Source of the DNA: RPRB01 sp035501615
GTDB taxonomy: Bacteria; Myxococcota; Myxococcia; Myxococcales; Myxococcaceae
Assembly: GCA_035501615.1 (NCBI GenBank)
Contig: DATJVY010000088.1
Coordinates: 11,116 to 75,115 of the forward strand
Length of the DNA: 64,000 nucleotides
Direction: 5' to 3'
Below are positions 1 through 8,668 of this stretch, in pieces. A program made the translations under genes and the position numbers. Positions within the stretch are counted from its first letter, which is position 1. The number at the start of each line of letters is the position of its first letter. The notes under the pieces are model-generated. The model ran no database searches. It saw nothing but the letters and a program-made list of their open reading frames with translations, and was not told where the DNA came from.

Positions 1-1194
1 CTCTCCCATCGCCGCCACCCGCGGGCGATCGCCGGCGAGCGACTCCAGCACCCGCGCGAGCCCGGCGACGATCTCCGCGCGGGGCCCGAGCGGGACGCGG
101 ACGCCGGTCTCGTCGCTCAGGAGCTCCCTCGGCCCGCCGTGGTCCACCACCACCGGCACCACGCCCAGCGCCATGGCCTCCAGCACCACGCCGCCCCCGA
201 ACTCGCGGATGCTCGGAAAGCCCAGCACGTCCGCCCGGGCGATGCGCTGGATGACCTCCCGCTGGTCGATCCAGCCGGGGAGGCTGACCGCCGGGCCGAC
301 GTCCGCCGCCGCGATCCGTGCCCGGAGCGCCGGCATCTCCGGGCCGTCGCCCACCACGTCCAGGCTGGCGGCGCCAGAGCGGAGAAGCGGGACGGCCGCC
401 TCGATCAGCATGTCCACGCCCTTGAGGGGGACCAGCCGGCCGACGAAGACGATGCGCAGCGGTCCCCCCGGGCGCGGCCGGGTGACGCCGCGGAAGCGCT
501 CGGGGTCGATGGCGTTCTCGGGCAGGTAGACGGTTCGCGCCCGGTACGGCGCGAGGTCCTCCCAGACGTAGGACGAGCCGGCGAGCAGCGCCGCGGCGGC
601 GCTCCGGGTGCTCCGGTAGCCGGGAAGGAGCTTGCGGGCGCCGCGCACGTAGGAGAGCCACTCGCCCTCGCGGCGCATCGCCTCGCGGAACTCGCGCGGC
701 CAGGGCACGCCACCGTTCACCGGCCCGAGCACGAACGGGACGCCGGCCCGGCGGCAGCGGGCGGCGAGCGTGCTCGGCACCGCCGGGCTCACCGGGGTGA
801 TGCGGTGGACGACGTCCCACCTCCGCGCGCGGATCTCCTCGCCGAAGCGCCGCCAGGCGAGCGCCTCGAACCAGTAGTAGGCCAGGGTGGAGAACGCGGT
901 GGTCCAGGTCCAGCCGAGGCGGGTCACCCTCCGGATGCCCTCGCCCACGCGGGTGACCGGGCCCTCGACGGCCGACGGATCGAGCGCGGTGAAGTCCCGC
1001 CCCTCCACCCAGCCCGCGTGCTCGAGCCCCTCGCGGTTGCGGGCGTGGGTGACCAAGTGCACCTCCGCCCGGTCGCGCAGCGCCCGGGTCAGGCTCCAGC
1101 CCACCAGCGAGGCGCTGGACCACTCGGGGTTCGCCGAGTCGGCCAGCACCAGGACCCGCGGACGGCGAGGGCTCTCGGGTGGACGTTCGGGCAT
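1..1194 (-). CDS. GT4-family glycosyltransferase (3' end outside window)
   Basis: The reading frame is open from an ATG at 1194 to the left edge, giving at least 398 residues without a stop, so the C-terminus is missing here. Residues 13-24 form an N-terminal beta strand and nucleotide-fold start. Around residues 248-266 the second GT-B domain begins with VFVGRLVPLKGVDMLIEA, the usual retaining group-1 pattern. Residues 331-339 give the E-x7-E signature (EFGGGVVLE), followed by a conserved MALG. This is a cytoplasmic transferase that would add a sugar from an NDP donor to a lipid-linked glycan. It lies 40 bp downstream of a same-strand exported beta-helix protein, inside a polysaccharide locus. 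The donor and acceptor cannot be read from sequence. Confidence 0.9.
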   Translation of the reverse strand, partial: MPERPPESPRRPRVLVLADSANPEWSSASLVGWSLTRALRDRAEVHLVTHARNREGLEHAGWVEGRDFTALDPSAVEGPVTRVGEGIRRVTRLGWTWTTAFSTLAYYWFEALAWRRFGEEIRARRWDVVHRITPVSPAVPSTLAARCRRAGVPFVLGPVNGGVPWPREFREAMRREGEWLSYVRGARKLLPGYRSTRSAAAALLAGSSYVWEDLAPYRARTVYLPENAIDPERFRGVTRPRPGGPLRIVFVGRLVPLKGVDMLIEAAVPLLRSGAASLDVVGDGPEMPALRARIAAADVGPAVSLPGWIDQREVIQRIARADVLGFPSIREFGGGVVLEAMALGVVPVVVDHGGPRELLSDETGVRVPLGPRAEIVAGLARVLESLAGDRPRVAAMGE

Positions 1195-1234
1195 CGGCGC
1201 GGGGGCCGACTGTACCAGCGGCCCGTCCGGGCGC

Positions 1235-3076
1235 TCAGGGGTACTTCGAGGCGTGGGTCGCGTCGAACCGCACCTTCGCCGGGAGCACGCCGATCCGGTC
1301 CGCATCGGTGGCCGCGGTGGAGTCGACCCAGGGCCAGCGGTTGCTGCCGAAGAAGGCGGGCTTGCCGGCGAGATAGAGCGAGGCGGGGAGGGTCCGGTTC
1401 GCGTTCGACGGGTCCCAGTGCACGCTGCCCGAGGCGTAGTCGAAGTTGCCGTGCCGGTAGGTCCGGGCGAGCACCAGCGGGTCCGCCGTGTCCGGCCAGT
1501 TCGTGCCGTCGTAACCGAGCTGCCACATCGCGACCGACGAGTCGTCGTTGAGATTGTTGGGGTCCGACTGGTAGATGAACCGGAGCTGGGCGAAGTCGTT
1601 GCCGTCGACGTCGGTCCCGGACAGCAGCGGCATCCCCGGGAAGCCCAGCACGTCACCCAGGAACGAGTACCACCAGCCGCCCACCTGCACTCCGACCGCG
1701 CGCCGGTTCCAGGCGTCGAGAAGGTCCAGCGGCGCCGCCGAGCGCCGAAGCCCGGTCCAGTGGTTGCGGAAGGACGTCGCGTAGATGGCGTTGCCCCAGT
1801 ACGACTCGCTGTCGAAGTTGAAGCCCTCGTTCCCCTCGAAGAGCTCCATGTGCGCGCCGGCGTAGTGGTTGGGGCCGGCGCCGATCTCGACGATGTCCGG
1901 GTAGGTCTCGCCGTAGCCGTCGGTGAAGTAGTTGTAGCCGAAGACGTTTCCGCCGCCCGAGGCGCGGCCGAGGGTCATCTTGTTGAAGTCCCAGACCACG
2001 TTGTTCTCGTAGAGGTTGTCCGAGGCGTACTGGGTGAGGCCGATGCCGTAGCCTGCGCCGCCGGGATTGGGATCCAGCGTCTCGTGGAAGTACGAGTCAC
2101 GGACCTCGGAGCGGAAGGTCCCCTCGAGGTTGCAGCTGTGGCCGATGCTGTGGGCGCTGTCCACGTTCCTCACCCACGAGTACGCGGTGGCGAAGAGATG
2201 GATGTTGCCTCCGCCGTCGCCCCCGTCGCCGTTCTCCACCGCCAGGTCCTCGATGCCCGAGTACCTCACCGCGTCGATCGGGTCCCCTCCTGGCTGGTCG
2301 GTGATCCGCACCACGTGGGCCGAGAGCGCGGTCTCGAAGTCGATGTGGATGGGGGTGGTGAGCGTGAGGGTGTTGCCCTGGATGGAGGCGATCTCCAGCG
2401 CCTGCCCGATGGGCCGGTTGTACTCGCAGAACCAGCCCCGCTCCGGCCCTCCGGGGAGCGCGTTCGTTCCCCAGTACACCTTGCGCACCGGAGGCACGGT
2501 GTCCGAGCGGGTGTCGTCCGCCAGCTGGTTCAGGTAGACGAGCTCGCCCACCTTGTAGCCGGGGTTGCTGGTGAGCGTGATGCTGGTGCTTCCCTTGGGC
2601 GCGTCCTGGGAGAGGGGCACCCCGGGGGTGAGCTCGAACCAGCGCAGCCCGATGATGATGACCGGCATCCCGGTGTTGAGTGGCTTGGTGAGGAGAGTGC
2701 CCCCGGGCATGCTCGAGCCGCTGCCCCGCAGCACCACGTTGGAGCGGGTGATGGACAGCCCGTCGCCGGTGATCTGGAAGGTGCCCGGGGCGAGCTTCAC
2801 CACCTGGTTCTCGGGACAGCTGTCGAGCGCGTCCTGGATGGCCTGGGTGTCGTCCCCGCCGCTCGGAGTGAGCGTCTTGTAGACGGTGGTCCGGGTGGGG
2901 ATGCCGCCGACCGCGTTGAGCCCCGGGTTCCAGACGGTGGCCCTGTCCGCCGGGAGCACGCCGTTCCAGCTCGGAGAGCCGCCACCCGGACCGCCGCTCG
3001 TGCCCGTCCCCGGGACCGACCCGCTGCTGCAGGCGGCGAGCGCTCCGACGAGGAGGATGGGAACGAGGCGAGCCAT
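1235..3076 (-). CDS. Exported beta-helix lipoprotein, pectate-lyase-like
   Basis: A 613-residue protein starting at the ATG at 3076, chosen because it gives a textbook lipoprotein signal: a short charged start, a hydrophobic run, and the lipobox LAAC with Cys16. Longer in-frame starts would only add low-complexity residues antisense to the divergent gene. After a Gly/Ser/Pro-rich linker, residues about 70-105 resemble the opening of the Pectate_lyase_3 fold (GGDDTQAIQDALDSC, then LAPGTFQI). Repeated Asn/Gly-rich turns fit a right-handed parallel beta-helix. Such proteins bind, cleave or epimerise acidic polysaccharides in the periplasm or at the surface. In this locus it may trim or modify the exported polymer. 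The catalytic residues cannot be assigned, so lyase activity is only inferred. Confidence 0.75.
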   Translation of the reverse strand: MARLVPILLVGALAACSSGSVPGTGTSGGPGGGSPSWNGVLPADRATVWNPGLNAVGGIPTRTTVYKTLTPSGGDDTQAIQDALDSCPENQVVKLAPGTFQITGDGLSITRSNVVLRGSGSSMPGGTLLTKPLNTGMPVIIIGLRWFELTPGVPLSQDAPKGSTSITLTSNPGYKVGELVYLNQLADDTRSDTVPPVRKVYWGTNALPGGPERGWFCEYNRPIGQALEIASIQGNTLTLTTPIHIDFETALSAHVVRITDQPGGDPIDAVRYSGIEDLAVENGDGGDGGGNIHLFATAYSWVRNVDSAHSIGHSCNLEGTFRSEVRDSYFHETLDPNPGGAGYGIGLTQYASDNLYENNVVWDFNKMTLGRASGGGNVFGYNYFTDGYGETYPDIVEIGAGPNHYAGAHMELFEGNEGFNFDSESYWGNAIYATSFRNHWTGLRRSAAPLDLLDAWNRRAVGVQVGGWWYSFLGDVLGFPGMPLLSGTDVDGNDFAQLRFIYQSDPNNLNDDSSVAMWQLGYDGTNWPDTADPLVLARTYRHGNFDYASGSVHWDPSNANRTLPASLYLAGKPAFFGSNRWPWVDSTAATDADRIGVLPAKVRFDATHASKYP

Positions 3077-3140
3077 CACGACCACTCCGACGACCGGCGG
3101 AACCGGCGCCGATGGCCCTCCCTCCACCACGCTTCGGGCC

Positions 3141-3162
3141 GCGAAGACAATGGCGTCTTCGC
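3141..3162. promoter_or_regulatory. Inverted repeat between divergent genes
   Basis: In the 130-bp gap between the divergent beta-helix lipoprotein and FAD-oxidoreductase genes there is a perfect 8-bp inverted repeat, GCGAAGAC-N6-GTCTTCGC. It lies 65 bp before the lipoprotein ATG and about 45 bp before the oxidoreductase start. The location suits an operator acting on both genes. There is no T-run, so a terminator is less likely. Confidence 0.4.
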
Positions 3163-3206
3163 CTGGGTGGGGCGCGACCCGGGCGCGCTCTGATAAGCCC
3201 CGGGCG

Positions 3207-4343
3207 GTGAGCGTGGCTGCGCCGGTCGAGGATCCCGAGCCGACGGAGGCGGACGTCGCGGTGGTCGGCGCCGGCGTGGTGGGCCTCGCGGTGGCGCGGG
3301 CGGTGGCGGCGCGCGGACGCGAGGTGTTCGTGCTCGATGCCGAGCGCTTCGTGGGCTTCCACACCAGCTCGCGGAGCTCCGAGGTCATCCACGCCGGCCT
3401 CTACTACCCCCCGGGCTCGTGGAAGGCGCGGCTCTGCGTCGAAGGGAAGGAGGCGCTCTACGCCTACTGCACCGCGCGCGGCATTCCCCACGCCCGTCTC
3501 GGCAAGCTGGTGGTCGCCTCCCGGGCGGAGGAGATCCCGGCGCTGGAGCGCATCGCCGCCACCGCGCTCCAGAACGGGGTCGGAGATCTGGAATGGCTCT
3601 CCGGCGAGCAGGTCCGCGCGCTCGAGCCGGCGGTGTCCGCGGTGCGGGGCTTCCTCTCGCCGTCGACCGGCATCGTCGACAGCCACGCCCTGCTGTCCGC
3701 GCTGAGGAGCGACGCCGAGGCCCACGGCGCGCAGGTGGTGCTCCGGACGCCGGTCGTCGGTGGGAGGGTGGAGGACGGCCGGGTGCTGCTCCGGCTCGGT
3801 GGCGACGAGCCGGGCGCCTTTCGCTTCCGGGCGGTGGTGAACTCGGCCGGCCCGTGGGCGCAGACGCTCGCCCGGTCCGTGGAGGGGCTTCCGCCCGCGA
3901 CCATCCCCCCGCAGCACTTCGCCAAGGGGCACTACTTCGTGCTCCGCGGCGCCTCGCCCGTGCGCCGGCTGGTCTATCCGGTTCCGGTTCCGGGCGGGCT
4001 CGGGACCCACGTCACGCTCGACCTCGAGGGGCGGGCACGCTTCGGCCCCGACGTGGCCTGGATCCCGGAGGTCGACTACTCCTTCGACGAGGGGCGGGCC
4101 GCGGAGTTCGCGCGGTCCATCCAGCGCTACCTCCCGGGAGTGAAGGAGGAGGACCTCCAGCCCGGATACACCGGCGTGCGGCCGAAGCTCACCGGTCCGG
4201 GAGAGCCGGCGGCGGACTTCCTGCTCCAGGGGCCGGCGCAGCACGGCGTCCACGGCCTGGTGAACCTCTACGGCATCGAGTCGCCGGGGATGACGGCGGC
4301 GCTGGCCCTCGCCGAGGTGGTGGCGGACTGGGTGACTGCCTAG
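3207..4343 (+). CDS. FAD-dependent oxidoreductase, L-2-hydroxyglutarate oxidase-like
   Basis: A DAO-fold flavoprotein of 378 residues. The GTG at 3207 is used because the frame further upstream lies antisense to the lipoprotein gene; a second GTG at 3213 is possible. The Rossmann FAD-binding motif GAGVVG is at residues 21-26, with an acidic strand end (FVLDAE) at 41-46. The stretch at about 54-73, SSEVIHAGLYYPPGSWKA, is characteristic of the LhgO/YgaF branch, and a C-terminal YGIESPGMT closes the FAD site. The family oxidises 2-hydroxy acids such as L-2-hydroxyglutarate and passes electrons to quinone. Its last codon shares a CTAG with the convergent gene. A role in sugar-acid chemistry of the surrounding locus is possible but unproven. 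Confidence 0.85.
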   Translation: MSVAAPVEDPEPTEADVAVVGAGVVGLAVARAVAARGREVFVLDAERFVGFHTSSRSSEVIHAGLYYPPGSWKARLCVEGKEALYAYCTARGIPHARLGKLVVASRAEEIPALERIAATALQNGVGDLEWLSGEQVRALEPAVSAVRGFLSPSTGIVDSHALLSALRSDAEAHGAQVVLRTPVVGGRVEDGRVLLRLGGDEPGAFRFRAVVNSAGPWAQTLARSVEGLPPATIPPQHFAKGHYFVLRGASPVRRLVYPVPVPGGLGTHVTLDLEGRARFGPDVAWIPEVDYSFDEGRAAEFARSIQRYLPGVKEEDLQPGYTGVRPKLTGPGEPAADFLLQGPAQHGVHGLVNLYGIESPGMTAALALAEVVADWVTA

Positions 4344-5668
4344 CGGGGCGCGACGAGGAGTCCCGCGCCGTCGAGCGCCCTCGCCGCCCGGCGCACCTCG
4401 GTGAAGCGGAGGCCCGAGCGCTCGGCGACGTCGAGCAGCGAGTGCCGTCCGTCGGAGAGGTTGAGCACCCAGAGCATCGCCATCTGCTCGGCCCGTGCGT
4501 GGCTCTTCCCGCCCACCGAGCCGTAGAGCCCTCGCCGCCCGAGCTGCGGCTCCCCGAACGGCGCGGTGTTCACCCAGGTCCCGTTCCCCTCCAGGACCTC
4601 CAGCACCTCGAGGTAGCGGCGGAGCGTATCCACCATGCTCTCCGGGCGCACCAGCGCCGGGGTGTCTCCGGAGGTGTGGTACTCGGGGTACTCGCCGTAC
4701 GGCGTGCGGGTGAGCGAGCCGACCGGAAGGTCGAACCCGGGCGAGCAGTACTGCCGCTCGTCGTAGCCGTAGGGGGTGAAGTCGCGGACCTCGTGGTCGA
4801 CGCCGGCGTGCCGCAGGACGTGGAGGGCGGCGCGGTCCACGTCGGCCGTCCCCCGGCGGCTCCGCTTGTAGGTGAGGCGTCCGGCGTCCCCCACGCAGGC
4901 CGCGACCAGCCCGCCGGCCACCCGCGCCGTGCGCTCGCGGTTCCGGGCGAGCCAGGTGATGGCCCCGATGGTGCCAGGGACGAAGAGGAACCGGTGGGTG
5001 CGCCGGGGCCGGAGCGCCCCGACGATGCGGGCCAGCACCGCGACCATCGCCATGCCGGCGCAGTTGTCGTTCGCCAGCGAGGGGTGGCAGACGTGGGTGG
5101 AGATCAGCACCTCCTCGTCGGTCGCGCCGGGCACCACCGCCTCGCCGTAGGTCAGCGAACCCTCGGCGAGCGTGGTGTCGATCTCCACGCCGTACCGGCC
5201 GGGTCGGAGCGCGCTCCGCACCGCGTGGGGAAGACAGAAGCCCCACTCCTCGCGGTAGTAGCTCGTCCGGTAGGGCACGAGGGCCGGGGCCTCGGGGAGG
5301 GAGTGGAGGTGCGGCTCGAGCTCCTCGAGGCTCACCGTCCCCCGGAAGGGCGCGCTGTAGTTCAGCACCTCGAGGTTCAGCCGGGCCGCATCCGCCACCA
5401 CCTGGCCGTCGGGGCCGAGGAGGCGCGCCGAGCGGAGGGTCCACTCCTTCGGCACCACCCAGTCCAGCACGGCCGTTCCGCTGGGGACCTCGTGGAGGGC
5501 GATGGGCGCGAGGCCCTGGAGCAGGCGGAGCGACTGGCGCACTCCCTCACCCGTGATGGAGCGACAGAGGGGGTAGAGCGCGCGCACCTGGGCGTGCAGC
5601 TCCGCCCCGAGCGCGGCGGCGTCGAGCCCGTCGGCTGCCTCGCGCAGCGCCTCGGCGGCGCCGTCCAT
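4340..5668 (-). CDS. DUF4910 aminopeptidase-like protein with C-terminal winged helix
   Basis: A 442-residue protein of the COG4310 type (DUF4910 with inserted DUF2172 and a C-terminal winged helix), often found in polysaccharide loci. The ATG at 5668 follows the upstream epimerase stop by 14 bp. An M28-like metal site is suggested by STHVCHPSLANDNCAG at about residues 195-210 and YHTSGDT near residue 335. Where zinc peptidases carry a Glu pair, this protein reads PGTIGAI, so the catalytic Glu may be missing. The last 90 residues look like a winged helix (SLLDVAERSGL...EVRRAARAL). Family members have no firm biochemical function; a role in modifying an activated sugar or its amide is inference. 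Confidence 0.75.
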   Translation of the reverse strand: MDGAAEALREAADGLDAAALGAELHAQVRALYPLCRSITGEGVRQSLRLLQGLAPIALHEVPSGTAVLDWVVPKEWTLRSARLLGPDGQVVADAARLNLEVLNYSAPFRGTVSLEELEPHLHSLPEAPALVPYRTSYYREEWGFCLPHAVRSALRPGRYGVEIDTTLAEGSLTYGEAVVPGATDEEVLISTHVCHPSLANDNCAGMAMVAVLARIVGALRPRRTHRFLFVPGTIGAITWLARNRERTARVAGGLVAACVGDAGRLTYKRSRRGTADVDRAALHVLRHAGVDHEVRDFTPYGYDERQYCSPGFDLPVGSLTRTPYGEYPEYHTSGDTPALVRPESMVDTLRRYLEVLEVLEGNGTWVNTAPFGEPQLGRRGLYGSVGGKSHARAEQMAMLWVLNLSDGRHSLLDVAERSGLRFTEVRRAARALDGAGLLVAPR

Positions 5669-5682
5669 GGGGAGCCGGTCGC

Positions 5683-6243
5683 TCAACCGAGGCCCCGCAG
5701 CTCCTCGAGCTGCTCCACGGTCACCAGAGGATAGTCCCGGTCGCGCGCCGAGATGACCGCGGGGGCCCCCGGCCAGCGGACGCCGAGGAGCGGATCGTCG
5801 AAGCGCACGCCGCGCGCGGCCTCCGGCGTGTAGGGTGCGGAGATGAGGTACTCGACCTCGGTGGCGTCGGCCAGGGTGTAGAAGCCGTGCGCGCACCCGG
5901 TGGGGATGTAGAGCGCCCGCCCGTTGTCCGGGGTGAGCTCCACGGCCAGGTGGCGGAGAAAGGTCGGCGAGTCGGGACGGAGATCCACCGCCACGTCCAC
6001 GAGGCCGCCCCGGAGGCAGCGGACGACCTTCACCTCGGCGAAGGGTGGGGCCTGGTAGTGGAGACCGCGGAGCGTGCCCCTGCGGTGGTTGAACGAGACG
6101 CTGCACTGGGAGAGGGCGGCCTCGAGCCCGCGGGCGCCCAGCTCGCTCGCGCACCAGGTCCGGGCGAAGTACCCCCGCTCGTCGGCGTGCCGCTCCTGCT
6201 CCAGCACCACCACGCCCCGGACCTCGGTCTCGACGAATCGCAT
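5683..6243 (-). CDS. RmlC-type NDP-4-keto-sugar 3,5-epimerase
   Basis: A 186-residue cupin, the normal RmlC length, starting at the ATG at 6243. It has the family core: GTLRGLHYQ with His62, Lys72, the strand CAHGFYT with His119, and a Tyr at 132 near the catalytic Tyr position, ending in FDDPLLGVRWP. RmlC enzymes epimerise C3 and C5 of dTDP-4-keto-6-deoxyglucose. No rmlA, rmlB or rmlD lies beside it. With the cytidylyltransferase-like gene and C-methyltransferase nearby, the substrate may be another NDP-4-keto sugar, and the epimerisation could be at C3 or C5 only. It sits between the methyltransferase and the DUF4910 gene in one minus-strand operon. Confidence 0.88.
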   Translation of the reverse strand: MRFVETEVRGVVVLEQERHADERGYFARTWCASELGARGLEAALSQCSVSFNHRRGTLRGLHYQAPPFAEVKVVRCLRGGLVDVAVDLRPDSPTFLRHLAVELTPDNGRALYIPTGCAHGFYTLADATEVEYLISAPYTPEAARGVRFDDPLLGVRWPGAPAVISARDRDYPLVTVEQLEELRGLG

Positions 6244-6277
6244 GGCGCCCGGGGCTCCCGCGCGGGTTCCCTGTCCC

Positions 6278-7543
6278 TCAGTCCAGGACGCGAACGCCGG
6301 GGATGGGCACCACGAAGCGCCCACCCCAGCTGCGCACGTCGGCCATCTGCTTGACGATCTCGTCCTTGAAGTTCCAGGGGAGGATGAGCACGTAGTCCGG
6401 CCGCGTCTCGCGGATGCGGTCCGGCGCGTGGATGGGGATCCGCGAGCCGGGGAGGAACTTCCCCTGCTTGTACGGGCTCCGGTCCACCGTGTAGTCGATG
6501 AAGTCGGTGCCGATGCCGCAGTAGTTGAGGAGGGTGTTGCCCTTCCCCGGGGCGCCGTAGCCCACCACGGTCTTCCCCGCCCGCTTCACCCCGATCAGGA
6601 ACTCGAGCAGCTTCCGCTTCGTCTCCTTCACCTGCTCGCCGAAGCCACCGTAGGTCTCGATCCGGAGCAGCCCCCCGTCCACCTCGCGCTGGCGGAGCTC
6701 GCGGGCGCGCTCGGTGACCGGACGGGTGAGGTCGTCGACGTGCCGGGCGTAGATGCGGAGCGAGCCGCCGTGGGTGGGCACCTCCTCCACGTCGAAGAGG
6801 GTGAGCCCGTGCGCGGCGAAGAGCGTCTCGGCGCTGAGGAAGGAGAAGTACGAGAAATGCTCGTGGTAGATGGTGTCGAACTGGTTCTCGGCCATCAGCC
6901 GCATCAGGTGGGGGAACTCGATGGTCACCACGCCCCGGGGGGCGAGGAGGATCTCCAGCCCCTGGACGAAGTCGTTGGGGTCGGGCACCTGCGCCAGCAC
7001 GTTCGCCCCGGCCACCAGATCTGCCCGTCCTCGCTCGGCCACCACCTCGCGCGCGGTGCGCTCGCCGAAGAACTTCACCAGGGTGGGCACGCCCTTCTCG
7101 ACCGCCACCTTCGCCACGTTGGCCGCGGGCTCGATCCCCAGCACCGGGATGCCCATCTTCACGAAGTGCTGGAGGAGGTAGCCGTCGTTGCTGGCCACCT
7201 CGACCACGAAGCTCGACTTCGAGAGCCCGAGCCGCTCCACGATGGCCTCGGCGTAGCGGCGCATGTGCTCCACCCAGCTGTCGGCGTAGGAGGAGAAGTA
7301 GGCGTACTCGGTGAAGATGTGCTCGGGGCTGACGAACTCCTCCAGCTGCACGAGGAAGCAGCCGTCGCAGACGTAGGTGTGGAGCGGGTAGAAGGGCTCC
7401 ATCTGGTTCAGCCTGTCGGCGGGGACGTAGCTCTCGCAGAGCGGGGACATCCCGAGGTCGACGAAGGTGTGCCGGAGCGGCCGGCCGCAGAACAGGCAGC
7501 CGCGCCCCCGGCCAGCGCCCGCTTCCCGGAGAGGCTCGGTCAT
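6278..7543 (-). CDS. NDP-sugar C-methyltransferase (TylC3/TcaB9-like), SAM-dependent
   Basis: A 421-residue three-part methyltransferase. The N-terminal domain binds zinc through Cys16, Cys19, Cys59 and Cys62 (Methyltransf_13). The central SAM fold starts at VVEVASNDGYLLQ (residues 113-125). The C-terminal Rossmann-like domain carries VVGYGAPGKGNTLL. The motif YHEHFSYFS matches the Tyr/His active site that deprotonates NDP-3-keto or 4-keto sugars in TcaB9-type enzymes, which make branched sugars by methylating C3. The start codon overlaps the stop of the SDR gene (ATGA), so the two are translationally coupled. Together with the RmlC-like epimerase this argues for a C-branched deoxysugar; the exact carbon methylated is unknown. 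Confidence 0.88.
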   Translation of the reverse strand: MTEPLREAGAGRGRGCLFCGRPLRHTFVDLGMSPLCESYVPADRLNQMEPFYPLHTYVCDGCFLVQLEEFVSPEHIFTEYAYFSSYADSWVEHMRRYAEAIVERLGLSKSSFVVEVASNDGYLLQHFVKMGIPVLGIEPAANVAKVAVEKGVPTLVKFFGERTAREVVAERGRADLVAGANVLAQVPDPNDFVQGLEILLAPRGVVTIEFPHLMRLMAENQFDTIYHEHFSYFSFLSAETLFAAHGLTLFDVEEVPTHGGSLRIYARHVDDLTRPVTERARELRQREVDGGLLRIETYGGFGEQVKETKRKLLEFLIGVKRAGKTVVGYGAPGKGNTLLNYCGIGTDFIDYTVDRSPYKQGKFLPGSRIPIHAPDRIRETRPDYVLILPWNFKDEIVKQMADVRSWGGRFVVPIPGVRVLD

Positions 7544-8580
7544 GCGGCCACCGGCTCGCGCTTCCACCGCAGGTCGGTTCCCAGGCTCCCCTCGGCGATG
7601 AGCTGCTTGATCTGATCGATGCGCCGGAAGCGCGGGCCCTCGAAGTCCTCCAGCTTCAGCCCCACCGCGCGGTAGGCGGCGAGCAGCTCGGCCGCGCCAC
7701 GCGGGGCGTCCCACTCGGGCCGGAACTCGGGCAGCACCCGGGCGATCTTCGAGAAGTCGGCGCGGTAGTTGCGCTTGTCGGGTCCGGCCCCCTCGGCGAA
7801 CGAGACCTCGCAGCCGGGCACGGTGCGCCGGACGATCTCGGCGATCTCGCGGATGCGGTAGTTCTGGTCGTTCCTCCCCACGTTCAGGGCCAGGGCGTGC
7901 ACCCGCTCCCGGGGAACGGAGAGGACGGCCAGGAACGCCCGGCTGATGTCCTCGATGTGGACGATGGGACGCCAGGGCGTTCCGTCGGACTTGAGGAGGA
8001 CCTTCCCGGAGGTGAACGCCCAGGCCACCAGGTTGTTGAGGACGATGTCGAAGCGCAGGCGGGGCGAGACGCCGTATGCCGTCGCGCAGCGCAGGAAGGT
8101 GGGGGAGAAGTCGTCGTTCGCGAGCTGGCTCACGTCCCGCTCCACCCGCACCTTCGACTCGCCGTAGGGCGTGACCGGGTTCAGCTCCGAGTCCTCGTTC
8201 ACCGGGGCGTCGCCCGCCGCGCCGTAGTTGCTGCACGAGCTGGCGAAGGCGAAGCGCCGGACGCCGGCGGCCCGGGCCGACTCGGCGAGGCGGACCGAGG
8301 CGCGGTGGTTGATCTCGTAGGTGAGCTCGGGGTTGAGGTCGCCGAGCGGATCGTTGGAGAGCGCGGCGAGGTGCACCACGGCGTCGAACCCGGAGAGGTC
8401 CGCCGGGGTGACCGCCCGCAGGTCCATCACCCGCGTGGGCACCGATTCCTTCCACGGTCCGAAGGTCGACCGGCGGTAGAGGTCCGCGTCGACGCCCACG
8501 ACCTCGTGGCCCGCCTTCTGGAGGAACGGGCCCATGACCGTTCCGATGTACCCACGACTTCCCGTGAGGAGAATCTTCAT
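7540..8580 (-). CDS. NAD-dependent epimerase/dehydratase, extended SDR
   Basis: A 346-residue extended SDR starting at the ATG at 8580. The NAD-binding motif GSRGYIG is at residues 7-13, an Asp-31 follows strand 2, and the catalytic Tyr139/Lys143 pair lies in PYGESK, with a Ser/Thr-rich FASSCSNYG strand at 112-120. It acts in the cytosol on an NDP-sugar, by epimerisation, reduction or dehydration. The sequence PWRPIVHIEDISRAF is typical of sugar SDRs. Its stop overlaps the methyltransferase start. It shows no strong signature of GalE, RmlB or RmlD alone, so the reaction is left open. Confidence 0.85.
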   Translation of the reverse strand: MKILLTGSRGYIGTVMGPFLQKAGHEVVGVDADLYRRSTFGPWKESVPTRVMDLRAVTPADLSGFDAVVHLAALSNDPLGDLNPELTYEINHRASVRLAESARAAGVRRFAFASSCSNYGAAGDAPVNEDSELNPVTPYGESKVRVERDVSQLANDDFSPTFLRCATAYGVSPRLRFDIVLNNLVAWAFTSGKVLLKSDGTPWRPIVHIEDISRAFLAVLSVPRERVHALALNVGRNDQNYRIREIAEIVRRTVPGCEVSFAEGAGPDKRNYRADFSKIARVLPEFRPEWDAPRGAAELLAAYRAVGLKLEDFEGPRFRRIDQIKQLIAEGSLGTDLRWKREPVAA

Positions 8581-8668
8581 TCGTCCCGCCCCGTGTGCCG
8601 GCGACGCACCATAGCGAAGAACCACCCTCGGCCCACAGACGTGCGAGGCAGGTGGGTCGGGGCCGCCC

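Noticed and set aside
887..3193. A long plus-strand frame opposite the beta-helix lipoprotein
   Set aside because: Rich in Val/Gly/Arg/Asp with no recognisable fold; the minus frame has a signal peptide and a beta-helix pattern.
2097..5444. An 1115-codon minus-strand frame crossing several genes
   Set aside because: It crosses the FAD oxidoreductase (opposite strand) and parts of two minus-strand genes out of frame; its composition is that of a shadow.
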